NCBI GenBank assembly: GCA_002189035.1
Contig: NEEC01000460.1
Location: 1 to 21,045, forward strand
Length of the DNA: 21,045 nt
Reading direction: 5' to 3'
Source of the DNA: Utricularia gibba
Lineage: Eukaryota > Streptophyta > Magnoliopsida > Lamiales > Lentibulariaceae
Shown here piece by piece: positions 11,024 to 21,045 of this stretch. The stretch's first letter is position 1. Every line of letters starts with the position of its first letter. Both the position numbers and the translations under genes were made by a program. The notes beneath the pieces were generated by a model. It ran no database searches and had not been told where the DNA came from. It saw only the letters and a program-made list of their open reading frames with translations.

Positions 11024-11332
11024 GCATGCGGTTGAGAAAACCATTTTGGGTGCTCATGACATCCTAACTTCAATAAGTGCAACGATTTTCGTCGAGTAGG
11101 ACCCGATGTGGCAAAGGAGTCAGACCGAACCTTGGGTCAGAACGAAGTTCACAACGACATCACCGCCCAAAAACGACAAGCTTTTCCTTGAGAAACCATG
11201 TAGGCAGCCAATTAAAACCCAACGTTAAGAAATGCATCAAGTTTTTTGCCGAGCTACAAATGACTATGGGCCCGAGCTCGACTCGACCTCCTTCTCGATA
11301 CGTTGCCCACGAGAGCGCTCCTCAGATATAAA
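11024..11332 (+). repeat. Unit 37 with a tgcaacg deletion at the a/b marker
   Basis: The tgca(T/G)cacg marker is reduced to tgcaacg near 11078, so this unit cannot be assigned to type a or b. The same three-base loss recurs in the unit at 12537-12831, five units downstream. Otherwise it is a regular unit with the complete gtcagaccga segment and ctacaaatg. Confidence 0.75.
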
Positions 11333-12236
11333 GCATGCGGTTGAGAAAACCATTTTGGGTGCTCATGACATCCTAACTTCAATAAGTGCATCACGATTTT
11401 CGTCGAGTAGGACCCGATGTGGCAAAGGAAGTTGGGTCAGAACGAAGTTCACAACGACATCCCGCCAAAACGACAAGCTTTTCCTTGAGAAACCATGTAG
11501 GCAGCCAATTAAAACCCAACGTTAAGAAATGCATCAAGTTTTTTGCCGAGCCACAAATGACTATGGGCCCGAGCTCGACTCGACCTCCTTCTCGATACCG
11601 TTGCCCACGAGAGCGCTCCTCAGATATAAAGCATGCGGTTGAGAAAACCATTTTGGGTGCTTGACATCCTAACTTCAATAAGTGCATCACGATTTTCGTC
11701 GAGTAGGACCCGATGTGGCAAAGGAACCTTGGGTCAGAACGAAGTTCACAACCATCACAGCCCAAAAACGACAAGCTTTTCCTTGAGAAACCATGTAGGC
11801 AGCCAATTAAACCCAACGTTAAGAAATGCATCAAGTTTTTTGCCGAGCCACAAATGACTATGGGCCCGAGCTCGACTCGACCTCCTTCTCGATACCGTTG
11901 CCCACGAGAGCGCCTCCTCAGATATAAAGCATGCGGTTGAGAAAACCATTTTGGGTGCTCATGACATCCTAACTTCAATAAGTGCAGCACGATTTTCGTC
12001 GAGTAGGACCCGATGTGGCAAAGGAGTCAGACCGAACTTGGGTCAGAACGAAGTTCACAACGACATCACCGCCCAAAACGACAAGCTTTTCCTTGAGAAA
12101 CCATGTAGGCAGCCATTTAAAACCCAACGTTAAGAAATGCATCAAGTTTTTTGCCGAGCTACAAATGACTATGGGCCGAGCTCGACTCGACCTCTTCTCG
12201 ATACCGTTGCCACGAGAGCGCCTCCTCAGATATAAA

Positions 12237-12536
12237 GCATGCGGTTGAGAAAACATTTTGGGTGCTTATGACATCCTAACTTCAATAAGTGCATCACGAT
12301 TTTCGTCGAGTAGGACCCGATGTGGCAAAGGAGTCAGACCGAACCTTGGGGTTCACAACGACATCACCCGCCAAAAACGACAAGCTTTTCTTGAGAAACC
12401 ATGTAGGCAGCAATTAAAACCCAACGTTAAGAAATGCATCAAGTTTTTTGCCGAGCCACAAATGACTATGGGCCCGAGCTCGACTCGACCTCCTTCTCGA
12501 TACCGTTGCCCCACGAGAGCGCTCCTCAGATATAAA
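12237..12536 (+). repeat. Unit 41 with a private 10-bp deletion
   Basis: In this unit ccttggg is followed directly by gttcacaacg near 12350, so the tcagaacgaa segment is missing. I saw this loss in no other unit. It removes the second of the two related gtcaga-cgaa elements, whereas the common 10-bp deletion removes the first. Both losses fall in the same slippage-prone neighbourhood. Confidence 0.8.
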
Positions 12537-12831
12537 GCATGCGGTTGAGAAAACCATTTTGGGTCATGACATCCTAACTTCAATAAGTGCAACGATTTTC
12601 GTCGAGTAGGACCCGATGTGGCAAAGGACCTTGGGTCAGAACGAAGTTCACAACGACATCACCGCCCAAAAACGACAAGCTTTTCCTTGAGAAACATGTA
12701 GGCAGCCAATTAAAACCCAACGTTAAGAAATGCATCAAGTTTTTTGCCGAGCTACAAATGACTATGGGCCCGAGCTCGACTCGACTCCTTCTCGATACCG
12801 TTGCCCACGAGAGCGCCTCCTCAGATATAAA
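12537..12831 (+). repeat. Unit 42, second copy of the tgcaacg deletion
   Basis: It has the same tgcaacg loss as unit 37 (near 12589), followed by the same gattttcgtcgagtagg. It differs from unit 37 by a shortened caaaggaccttggg segment and by loss of the gct before catgac (gggtcatgac). The unit is 295 bp. Partial sharing fits conversion tracts shorter than one unit. Confidence 0.75.
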
Positions 12832-15800
12832 GCATGCGGTTGAGAAAACCATTTTGGGTGCTCATGACATCCTAACTTCAATAAGTGCAGCACGATTTTC
12901 GTCGAGTAGGACCGATGTGGCAAAGGAGTCAGACCGAACCTTGGGTCAGAACGAAGTTCACAACGACATCACCGCCCAAAAACGACAAGCTTTTCCTTGA
13001 GAAACCATGTAGGCAGCCAATTAAAACCCAACGTTAAGAAATGCATCAAGTTTTTTGCCGAGCTACAAATGACTATGGGCCGAGCTCGACTCGACCTCCT
13101 TCTCGATACCGTTGCCCCACGAGAGCGCTCCTCAGATATAAAGCATGCGGTTGAGAAAACCATTTTGGGTGCTCATGACATCCTAACTTCAATAAGTGCA
13201 TCACGATTTTCGTCGAGTAGGACCCGATGTGGCAAAGGAGTCAGACCGAACCTTGGGTCAGAACGAAGTTCACAACGACATCACCGCCCAAAAACGACAA
13301 GCTTTTCCTTGAGAAACCATGTAGGCAGCCAATTAAAACCCAACGTTAAGAAATGCATCAAGTTTTTTGCCGAGCTACAAATGACTATGGGCCGAGCTCG
13401 ACTCGACTCCTTCTCGATACCGTTGCCCACGAGAGCGCCTCTCAGATATAAAGCATGCGGTTGAGAAACCATTTTGGGTGCTTATGACATCCTAACTTCA
13501 ATAAGTGCATCACGATTTTCGTCGAGTAGGACCCGATGTGGCAAAGGAGTCAGACCGAACTTGGGTCAGAACGAAGTTCACAACGACATCACCCGCCAAA
13601 AACGACAAGCTTTTCCTTGAGAAACCATGTAGGCAGCCAATTAAAACCCAACGTTAAGAAATGCATCAAGTTTTTTGCCGAGCTACAAATGACTATGGGC
13701 CCGAGCTCGACTCGACCTCCTTCGATACCGTTGCCCACGAGAGCGCTCCTCAGATATAAAGCATGCGGTTGAGAAAACCATTTTGGGTGCTTATGACATC
13801 TAACTTCAATAAGTGCATCACGATTTTCGTCGAGTAGGACCCGATGTGGCAAAGGAACCTTGGGTCAGAACGAAGTTCACAACGACATCACCCCCCAAAA
13901 ACGACAAGCTTTTCCTTGAAAACCATGTAGGCAGCCAATTAAAACCCAACGTTAAGAAATGCATCAAGTTTTTTGCCGAGCCACAAATGACTATGGGCCG
14001 AGCTCGACTCGACCCCTTCTCGATACCGTTGCCCACGAGAGCGCTCTATATAAGCATGCGGTTGAGAAAACCATTTTGGGTGCTCATGACATCCTAACTT
14101 CAATAAGTGCAGCACGATTTTCGTCGAGTAGGACCCGATGTGGCAAAGGAGTCAGACCGAACCTTGGGTCAGAACGAAGTTCACAACGACATCACGCCCA
14201 AAAACGACAAGCTTTTCCTTGAGAAACCATGTAGGCAGCCAATTAAAACCAACGTTAAGAAATGCATCAAGTTTTTTGCCGAGCTACAAATGACTATGGG
14301 CCCGAGCTCGACTCGACCTCCTTCGATACCGTTGCCCACGAGAGCGCTCCTCAGATATAAAGCATGCGGTTGAGAAAACCATTTTGGGTGCTCATGACAT
14401 CCTAACTTCAATAAGTGCACGATTTTCGTCGAGTAGGACCGATGTGGGGAGTCAGACCGAACCTTGGGTCAGAACGAAGTTCACAACGACATCACCGCCC
14501 AAAACGACAAGCTTTTCCTTGAGAAACCATGTAGGCAGCCAATTAAAACCCAACGTTAAGAAATGCATCAAGTTTTTTGCCGAGCCACAAATGACTATGG
14601 GCCCGAGCTCGACTCGACTCCTTCTCGATACCGTTGCCCACGAGAGCGCCTCTCTCAGATATAAAGCATGCGGTTGAGAAAACCATTTTGGGTGCTCATG
14701 ACATCCTAACTTCAATAAGTGCAGCACGATTTTCGTCGAGTAGGACCCGATGTGGCAAAGGAGTCAGACGAACTTGGGTCAGAACGAAGTTCACAACGAC
14801 ATCACCCGCCAAAACGACAAGCTTTTCCTTGAGAAACCATGTAGGCAGCCAATTAAAACCAACGTTAAGAAATGCATCAAGTTTTTTGCCGAGCTACAAA
14901 TGACTATGGGCCCGAGCTCGACTCGACTCCTTCTCGATACCGTTGCCCACGAGAGCGCCTCCTCAGATATAAAGCATGCGGTTGAGAAAACCATTTTGGG
15001 TGCTTATGACATCTAACTTCAATAAGTGCATCACGATTTTCGTCGAGTAGGACCCGATGTGGCAAAGGAGTCAGACCGAACTTGGGTCAGAACGAAGTTC
15101 ACAACGACATCACCGCCCAAAAACGACAAGCTTTTCCTTGAGAAACCATGTAGGCAGCCAATTAAAACCAACGTTAAGAAATGCATCAAGTTTTTTGCCG
15201 AGCTACAAATGACTATGGGCCCGAGCTCGACTCGACCTCCTTTCGATACCGTTGCCACGAGAGCGCCTCCTCAGATATAAAGCATGCGGTTGAGAAAACC
15301 ATTTTGGGTGCTCATGACATCCTAACTTCAATAAGTGCATCACGATTTTCGTCGAGTAGGACCCGATGTGGCAAAGGAACCTTGGGTCAGAACGAAGTTC
15401 ACAACGACATCACCCGCCCAAAACGACAAGCTTTTCCTTGAGAAACCATGTAGGCAGCCAATTAAAACCCAACGTTAAGAAATGCATCAAGTTTTTTGCC
15501 GAGCACAAATGACTATGGGCCCGAGCTCGACTCGACCTCCTTCGATACCGTTGCCCCACGAGAGCGCTCCTCAGATATAAAGCATGCGGTTGAGAAAACC
15601 ATTTTGGGTGCTCATGACATCCTAACTTCAATAAGTGCAGCACGATTTTCGTCGAGTAGGACCCGATGTGGCAAAGGAGTCAGACCGAACCTTGGGTCAG
15701 AACGAAGTTCACAACGACATCACCCCAAAAACGACAAGCTTTTCCTTGAGAAACCATGTAGGCAGCCAATTAAAACCAACGTTAAGAAATGCATCAAGTT

Positions 15801-16198
15801 TTTTGCCGAGCTACAAATGACTATGGGCCCGAGCTCGACTCGACCTCCTTTCGATACCGTTGCCCACGAGAGCGCCTCTCAGATATAAAGCATGCGGTTG
15901 AGAAAACCATTTTGGGTGCTTATGACATCCTAACTTCAATAAGTGCATCACGATTTTCGTCGAGTAGGACCGATGTGGCAAAGGAGTCAGACCGAACCTT
16001 GGGTCAGAACGAAGTTCACAACGACATCACCGCCAAAAACGACAAGCTTTTCCTTGAGAAACCATGTAGGCAGCCAATTAAAACCAACGTTAAGAAATGC
16101 ATCAAGTTTTTTGCCGAGCCACAAATGACTATGGGCCCGAGCTCGACTCGACCTCCTTCTCGATACCGTTGCCCACGAGAGCGCTCCTCAGATATAAA

Positions 16199-16501
16199 GC
16201 ATGCGGTTGAGAAAACCATTTTGGGTGCTCATGACATCCTAACTTCAATAAGTGCATCACGATTTTCGTCGAGTAGGACCGATGTGGCAAAGGAGTCAGA
16301 CCGAACCTTGGGTCAGAACGAAGTCGACATCACCCGCCAAAAACGACAAGCTTTTCCTTGAGAAACCATGTAGGCAGCCAATTAAAACCAACGTTAAGAA
16401 ATGCATCAAGTTTTTTGCCGAGCTACAAAATGACTATGGGCCGAGCTCGACTCGACCTCCTTCTCGATACCGTTGCCCGAGAGCGCCTCCTCAGATATAA
16501 A
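16199..16501 (+). repeat. Unit 54 with a private 6-bp deletion
   Basis: The stretch gaagttcacaacgacatc is shortened to gaagtcgacatc near 16320-16331, a 6-bp loss that creates a GTCGAC (SalI) site not seen in other units. The unit also has an extra A in ctacaaaatgac and a shortened gttgcccgag. The rest is regular. Confidence 0.8.
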
Positions 16502-19283
16502 GCATGCGGTTGAGAAAACCATTTTGGGTGCTTATGACATCCTAACTTCAATAAGTGCATCAGATTTTCGTCGAGTAGGACCGATGTGGCAAAGGAGTCA
16601 GACCGAACCTTGGGTCAGAACGAAGTTCACAACGACATCACCGCCCAAAAACGACAAGCTTTTCCTTGAGAAACCATGTAGGCAGCCAATTAAAACCCAA
16701 CGTTAAGAAATGCATCAAGTTTTTTGCCGAGCCACAAATGACTATGGGCCCGAGCTCGACTCGACCTCCTTCTCGATACCGTTGCCCACGAGAGCGCCTC
16801 CTCAGATATAAAGCATGCGGTTGAGAAAACATTTTGGGTGCTCATGACATCCTAACTTCAATAAGTGCAGCACGATTTTCGTCGAGTAGGACCCGATGTG
16901 GCAAAGGAGTCAGACGAACCTTGGGTCAGAACGAAGTTCACAACGACATCACCCGCCAAAAACGACAAGCTTTTCTTGAGAAACATGTAGGCAGCCAATT
17001 AAAACCAACGTTAAGAAATGCATCAAGTTTTTTGCCGAGCTACAAATGACTATGGGCCCGAGCTCGACTCGACCTCCTTCGATACCGTTGCCCACGAGAG
17101 CGCCTCCTCAGATATAAAGCATGCGGTTGAGAAAACCATTTTGGGTGCTTATGACATCCTAACTTCAATAAGTGCAGCACGATTTTCGTCGAGTAGGACC
17201 CGATGTGGCAAAGGAGTCAGACCGAACCTTGGGTCAGAACGAAGTTCACAACGACATCACCCGCCAAAAACGACAAGCTTTTCCTTGAGAAACCATGTAG
17301 GCAGCCAATTAAAACCCAACGTTAAGAAATGCATCAAGTTTTTTGCCGAGCCCAAATGACTATGGGCCCGAGCTCGACTCGACCTCCTTCTCGATACCGT
17401 TGCCCACGAGAGCGCCTCCTCAGATATAAAGCATGCGGTTGAGAAAACCATTTTGGGTGCTCATGACATCCTAACTTCAATAAGTGCAGCACGATTTTCG
17501 TCGAGTAGGACCGATGTGGCAAAGGAGTCAGACGAACCTTGGGTCAGAACGAAGTTCACAACGACATCACCCGCCAAAAACGACAAGCTTTTCCTTGAGA
17601 AACCATGTAGGCAGCCAATTAAAACCCAACGTTAAGAAATGCATCAAGTTTTTTGCCGAGCTACAAATGACTATGGCCCGAGCTCGACTCGACCTCCTTC
17701 TCGATACCGTTGCCCACGAGAGCGCCTCCTCAGATATAAAGCATGCGGTTGAGAAAACCATTTTGGGTGCTCATGACATCCTAACTTCAATAAGTGCAGC
17801 ACGATTTTCGTCGAGTAGGACCGATGTGGCAAAGGAGTCAGACCGAACTTGGGTCAGAACGAAGTTCACAACGACATCACCGCCCAAAAACGACAAGCTT
17901 TTCCTTGAGAAACCATGTAGGCAGCCAATTAAAACCCAACGTTAAGAAATGCATCAAGTTTTTTGCCGAGCTACAAATGACTATGGGCCGAGCTCGACTC
18001 GACCTCCTTCTCGATACCGTTGCCCCACGAGAGCGCCTCTCAGATATAAAGCATGCGGTTGAGAAAACCATTTTGGGTGCTTATGACATCCTAACTTCAA
18101 TAAGTGCATCACGATTTTCGTCGAGTAGGACCCGATGTGGCAAAGGAGTTGGGTCAGAACGAAGTTCACAACGACATCACCCGCCAAAAACGACAAGCTT
18201 TTCCTTGAGAAACCATGTAGGCAGCCAATTAAAACCCAACGTTAAGAAATGCATCAAGTTTTTTGCCGAGCTACAAATGACTATGGGCCCGAGCTCGACT
18301 CGACTCCTTCTCGATACCGTTGCCCACGAGAGCGCCTCCTCAGATATAAAGCATGCGGTTGAGAAAACCATTTTGGGTGCTCATGACATCCTAACTTCAA
18401 TAAGTGCATCACGATTTTCGTCGAGTAGGACCGATGTGGCAAAGGAGTCAGACCGAACCTTGGGTCAGAACGAAGTTCACAACGACATCACCGCCCAAAA
18501 ACGACAAGCTTTTCCTTGAGAAACCATGTAGGCAGCCAATTAAAACCCAACGTTAAGAAATGCATCAAGTTTTTTGCCGAGCTACAAATGACTATGGGCC
18601 CGAGCTCGACTCGACCTCCTTCTCGATACGTTGCCCACGAGAGCGCTCCTCAGATATAAAGCATGCGGTTGAGAAAACCATTTTGGGTGCTCATGACATC
18701 CTAACTTCAATAAGTGCAGCACGATTTTCGTCGAGTAGGACCCGATGTGGCAAAGGAGTCAGACGAACCTTGGGTCAGAACGAAGTTCACAACGACATCA
18801 CCCGCCCAAAAACGACAAGCTTTTCCTTGAGAAACCATGTAGGCAGCCAATTAAAACCCAACGTTAAGAAATGCATCAAGTTTTTTGCCGAGCTACAAAT
18901 GACTATGGGCCCGAGCTCGACTCGACCTCCTTCTCGATACCGTTGCCCCACGAGAGCGCCTCCTCAGATATAAAGCATGCGGTTGAGAAAACCATTTTGG
19001 GTGCTTATGACATCCTAACTTCAATAAGTGCATCACGATTTTCGTCGAGTAGGACCGATGTGGCAAAGGAGTCAGACCGAACCTTGGGTCAGAACGAAGT
19101 TCACAACGACATCACCCGCCAAAAACGACAAGCTTTTCCTTGAGAAACCATGTAGGCAGCCAATTAAAACCCAACGTTAAGAAATGCATCAAGTTTTTTG
19201 CCGAGCTACAAATGACTATGGGCCGAGCTCGACTCGACCTCCTTCGATACCGTTGCCCACGAGAGCGCCTCCTCAGATATAAA

Positions 19284-19584
19284 GCATGCGGTTGAGAAAA
19301 CCATTTTGGGTGCTTATGACATCCTAACTTCAATAAGTGCATCACGATTTTCGTCGAGTAGGACCGATGTGGCAAAGGAACTTGGGTCAGAACGAAGTTC
19401 ACAACGACATCACCCGCCCAAAAAACGACAAGCTTTTCCTTGAGAAACCATGTAGGCAGCCAATTAAAACCCAACGTTAAGAAATGCATCAAGTTTTTTG
19501 CCGAGCCACAAATGACTATGGGCCCGAGCTCGACTCGACCCCTGCTCGATACCGTTGCCCACGAGAGCGCCTATCAGATATAAA
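19284..19584 (+). repeat. Unit 64, distant carrier of the same rare variant pair
   Basis: It shares cctgctcgata (near 19542) and cctatca (near 19571) with unit 26, 11.6 kb upstream, and also the ccacaaatg variant. Unlike unit 26 it is type c and has a shortened caaaggaacttggg segment in the first half. The shared haplotype is therefore confined to the second half of the unit. Confidence 0.75.
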
Positions 19585-20202
19585 GCATGCGGTTGAGAAA
19601 ACCATTTTGGGTGCTCATGACATCCTAACTTCAATAAGTGCAGCACGATTTTCGTCGAGTAGGACCGATGTGGCAAAGGAGTCAGACCGAACCTTGGGTC
19701 AGAACGAAGTTCACAACGACATCACCCCCAAAAAGACAAGCTTTTCCTTGAGAAACCATGTAGGCAGCCAATTAAAACCCAACGTTAAGAAATGCATCAA
19801 GTTTTTTGCCGAGCTACAAATGACTATGGGCCGAGCTCGACTCGACCTCCTTCTCGATACCGTTGCCCACGAGAGCGCCTCCTCAGATATAAAGCATGCG
19901 GTTGAGAAAACATTTTGGGTGCTCATGACATCCTAACTTCAATAAGTGCATCACGATTTTCGTCGAGTAGGACCCGATGTGGCAAAGGAGTCAGACCGAA
20001 CCTTGGGTCAGAACGAAGTTCACAACGACATCACCGCCCAAAAACGACAAGCTTTTCCTTGAAACCATGTAGGCAGCCAATTAAAACCCAACGTTAAAAT
20101 GCATCAAGTTTTTTGCCGAGCTACAAATGACTATGGGCCCGAGCTCGACTCGACCTCCTTCTCGATACCGTTGCCCCACGAGAGCGCCTCCTCAGATATA
20201 AA

Positions 20203-20509
20203 GGCGGTTGAGAAAACCATTTTGGGTGCTCATGACATCCTAACTTCAATAAGTGCATCACGATTTTCGTCGAGTAGGACCCGATGTGGCAAAGGAGTCA
20301 GACCCTTGGGTCAGAACGAAGTTCACAACGACATCACCGCCCAAAAACGACAAGCTTTTCCTTGAGAAACCATGTAGGCAGCCAATTAAAACCCAACGTT
20401 AAGAAATGCATCAAGTTTTTTTGCCGAGCTACAAATGACTATGGGCCCGAGCTCGACTCGACTCCTTCTCGATACCGTTGCCCCACGAGAGCGCCTCCTC
20501 AGATATAAA
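20203..20509 (+). repeat. Unit 67, lacking the GCATGC site
   Basis: The unit start reads ataaaggcggttgag instead of ataaagcatgcggttgag, a loss of the catg core, so the otherwise near-universal SphI site is absent. The unit also lacks several bases in gtcagacccttggg. The boundary used here is the G that replaces the usual site start. Confidence 0.8.
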
Positions 20510-20820
20510 GCATGCGGTTGAGAAAACCATTTTGGGTGCTCATGACATCCTAACTTCAATAAGTGCATCACGATTTTCGTCGAGTAGGACCCGATGTGGC
20601 AAAGGAGTCAGACCGAACCTTGGGTCAGAACGAAGTTCACAACGACATCACCGCCCAAAAACGACAAGCTTTTCCTTGAGAAACATGTAGGCAGCCAATT
20701 AAAACCAACGTTAAGAAATGCATCAAGTTTTTTGCCGAGCTACAAATGACTATGGGCCGAGCTCGACTCGACCTCCTTCTCGATACCGTTGCCCCACGAG
20801 AGCGCCTCCTCAGATATAAA

Positions 20821-21045
20821 GCATGCGGTTGAGAAAACCATTTTGGGTGCTTATGACATCCTAACTTCAATAAGTGCATCACGATTTTCGTCGAGTAGGA
20901 CCCGATGTGGCAAAGGAACCTTGGGTCAGAACGAAGTTCACAACGACATCACCCGCCCAAAAACGACAAGCTTTTCCTTGAGAAACCATGTAGGCAGCCA
21001 ATTAAAACCCAACGTTAAGAAATGCATCAAGTTTTTTTGCCGAGC
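20821..21045 (+). repeat. Partial last unit (unit 69), cut by the window end
   Basis: This is the first 225 bases of a c-type unit carrying the 10-bp deletion (caaaggaacc). It includes the HindIII site and stops in half B just after gccgagc. A seven-T run replaces the usual six near the end. There is no sign of an array boundary, so the repeat continues beyond the window. Confidence 0.9.

Larger units (their letters stand above)
8592..19893 (+). repeat. Array zone II: units 29-65, mostly three-C units
   Basis: Unit starts are 8592, 8890, 9191, 9495, 9803, 10114, 10421, 10715, 11024, 11333, 11631, 11929, 12237, 12537, 12832, 13143, 13453, 13761, 14054, 14362, 14666, 14974, 15282, 15582, 15890, 16199, 16502, 16813, 17119, 17431, 17741, 18051, 18351, 18661, 18975, 19284 and 19585. 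Only 6 of 37 units keep four C at the gttgc(C)acgag tract. Additional small losses become common: gacccgatg to gaccgatg, aaaacccaacg to aaaaccaacg, and ccttctcg to ccttcg. The mean unit is about 305.5 bp. Orientation and landmarks are unchanged from zone I. Confidence 0.8.
1..21045 (+). repeat. Satellite DNA array, about 69 tandem copies of a 315-bp unit
   Basis: The whole window is one head-to-tail array. I set each unit to begin at its GCATGC (SphI) site, the first at position 9, and could follow 69 consecutive starts up to 20821; the last unit is cut by the window end. Start-to-start spacing runs from 279 to 315 bp, and 315 is the maximum. Nearly every unit keeps single landmarks: GCATGC, an AAGCTT (HindIII) in the first half, ATGCAT at the half junction, and GAGCTC in the second half. 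GC content of the full unit, counted by hand, is 152/315 (48%). No unit is inverted and there is no insertion of foreign sequence. All three forward frames of a full unit contain stops, so it is non-coding. The size and organisation are those of eukaryotic centromeric, pericentromeric or subtelomeric satellites. I do not recognise the family, and the species is not determinable from this alone. Confidence 0.98.
19894..21045 (+). repeat. Array zone III: units 66-69, four-C units return
   Basis: Unit starts are 19894, 20203, 20510 and 20821; the last copy is truncated by the window end after 225 bp, inside half B. The three complete units all have four C at the diagnostic tract, unlike most of the preceding 37. 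Units 66-68 are all type a (gctCatgac with tgcaTcacg), a run of one type that is uncommon elsewhere. This could be a short block of locally homogenised units or a better-resolved part of the assembly. Confidence 0.6.

Noticed and set aside
11391-11990. A 199-codon open frame on the - strand
   Set aside because: It is a reverse-strand reading of two satellite units, with the same peptide appearing twice and frame continuity produced by local deletions. No independent evidence of coding.
17794-18519. A 241-codon open frame on the + strand, the longest in the window
   Set aside because: It spans more than two satellite units and stays open only because indels shift the frame past the stops found in each full unit. 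Its translation is a mosaic of the same repeat peptides seen elsewhere, with no initiation context or recognisable domain.
1-21045. A tandem 5S rRNA gene array (plant 5S units can be ~300 bp)
   Set aside because: The conserved 5S coding sequence and its internal control boxes are not present. The aacgttaag in each unit resembles one short piece of 5S by chance only.
1-21045. CRISPR array or bacterial repeat system
   Set aside because: The repeat is 315 bp with no unique spacers between copies, and there are no cas genes.
1-21045. Telomeric or subtelomeric TTTAGGG/TTAGGG tracts
   Set aside because: I found no tandem telomere-type repeat on either strand, so a chromosome-end position has no direct support.
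1-21045. Transposable element remnants (LTRs, terminal inverted repeats, target-site duplications)
   Set aside because: There is no break in the satellite periodicity anywhere, and no reverse transcriptase, integrase or transposase motif in any frame.

Overview
The window is one uninterrupted, head-to-tail satellite DNA array with nothing else in it. From the first base to the last the same unit recurs about 69 times, all in the same orientation. The full-length unit is 315 bp: two adjacent units at 4556-4870 and 4871-5185 have exactly this length and differ at a single base. The other units are 279-314 bp, with a mean near 306 bp, and almost every length change is a small deletion. I see no gene, RNA gene, transposon, telomeric repeat, CRISPR array or unique flanking sequence. 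A consensus unit has stop codons in all three forward frames. The open frames that can be drawn come from indels that shift the frame past these stops.

The unit has internal structure. Its two halves (158 and 157 bp) are clearly related around their shared junction, so the 315-bp unit looks like a diverged dimer of an ancestral ~157-bp monomer. A ~157-bp monomer and ~315-bp dimer fit the size classes of eukaryotic centromeric, pericentromeric or subtelomeric satellites. They recall plant satellites, such as the ~155-bp class of grass centromere repeats. I could not match the sequence to a named family, so the organism (eukaryote, probably a plant) is an inference from architecture only.

Layout. 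Units 1-28 (about 9-8591) mostly keep a four-C tract in the second half. They also show a partly ordered higher-order pattern of three unit types, including a near-exact seven-unit (2,160-bp) recurrence around 3640-4022 and 5800-6182. Units 29-65 (about 8592-19893) mostly carry a three-C tract and many other one- or two-base losses. Units 66-69 (19894-21045) return to four C. This zoning could be real local homogenisation or uneven consensus accuracy of long reads, because the losses sit at short homopolymers and dinucleotide runs. Scattered through the array are linked rare variants shared by distant units, and a recurrent 10-bp deletion in the first half of the unit.

No genes work together here. 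If the array has a function it is structural (chromatin, centromere or heterochromatin, possible satellite transcripts), and the sequence alone does not decide this. Both ends lie inside the repeat, so the array continues on both sides.
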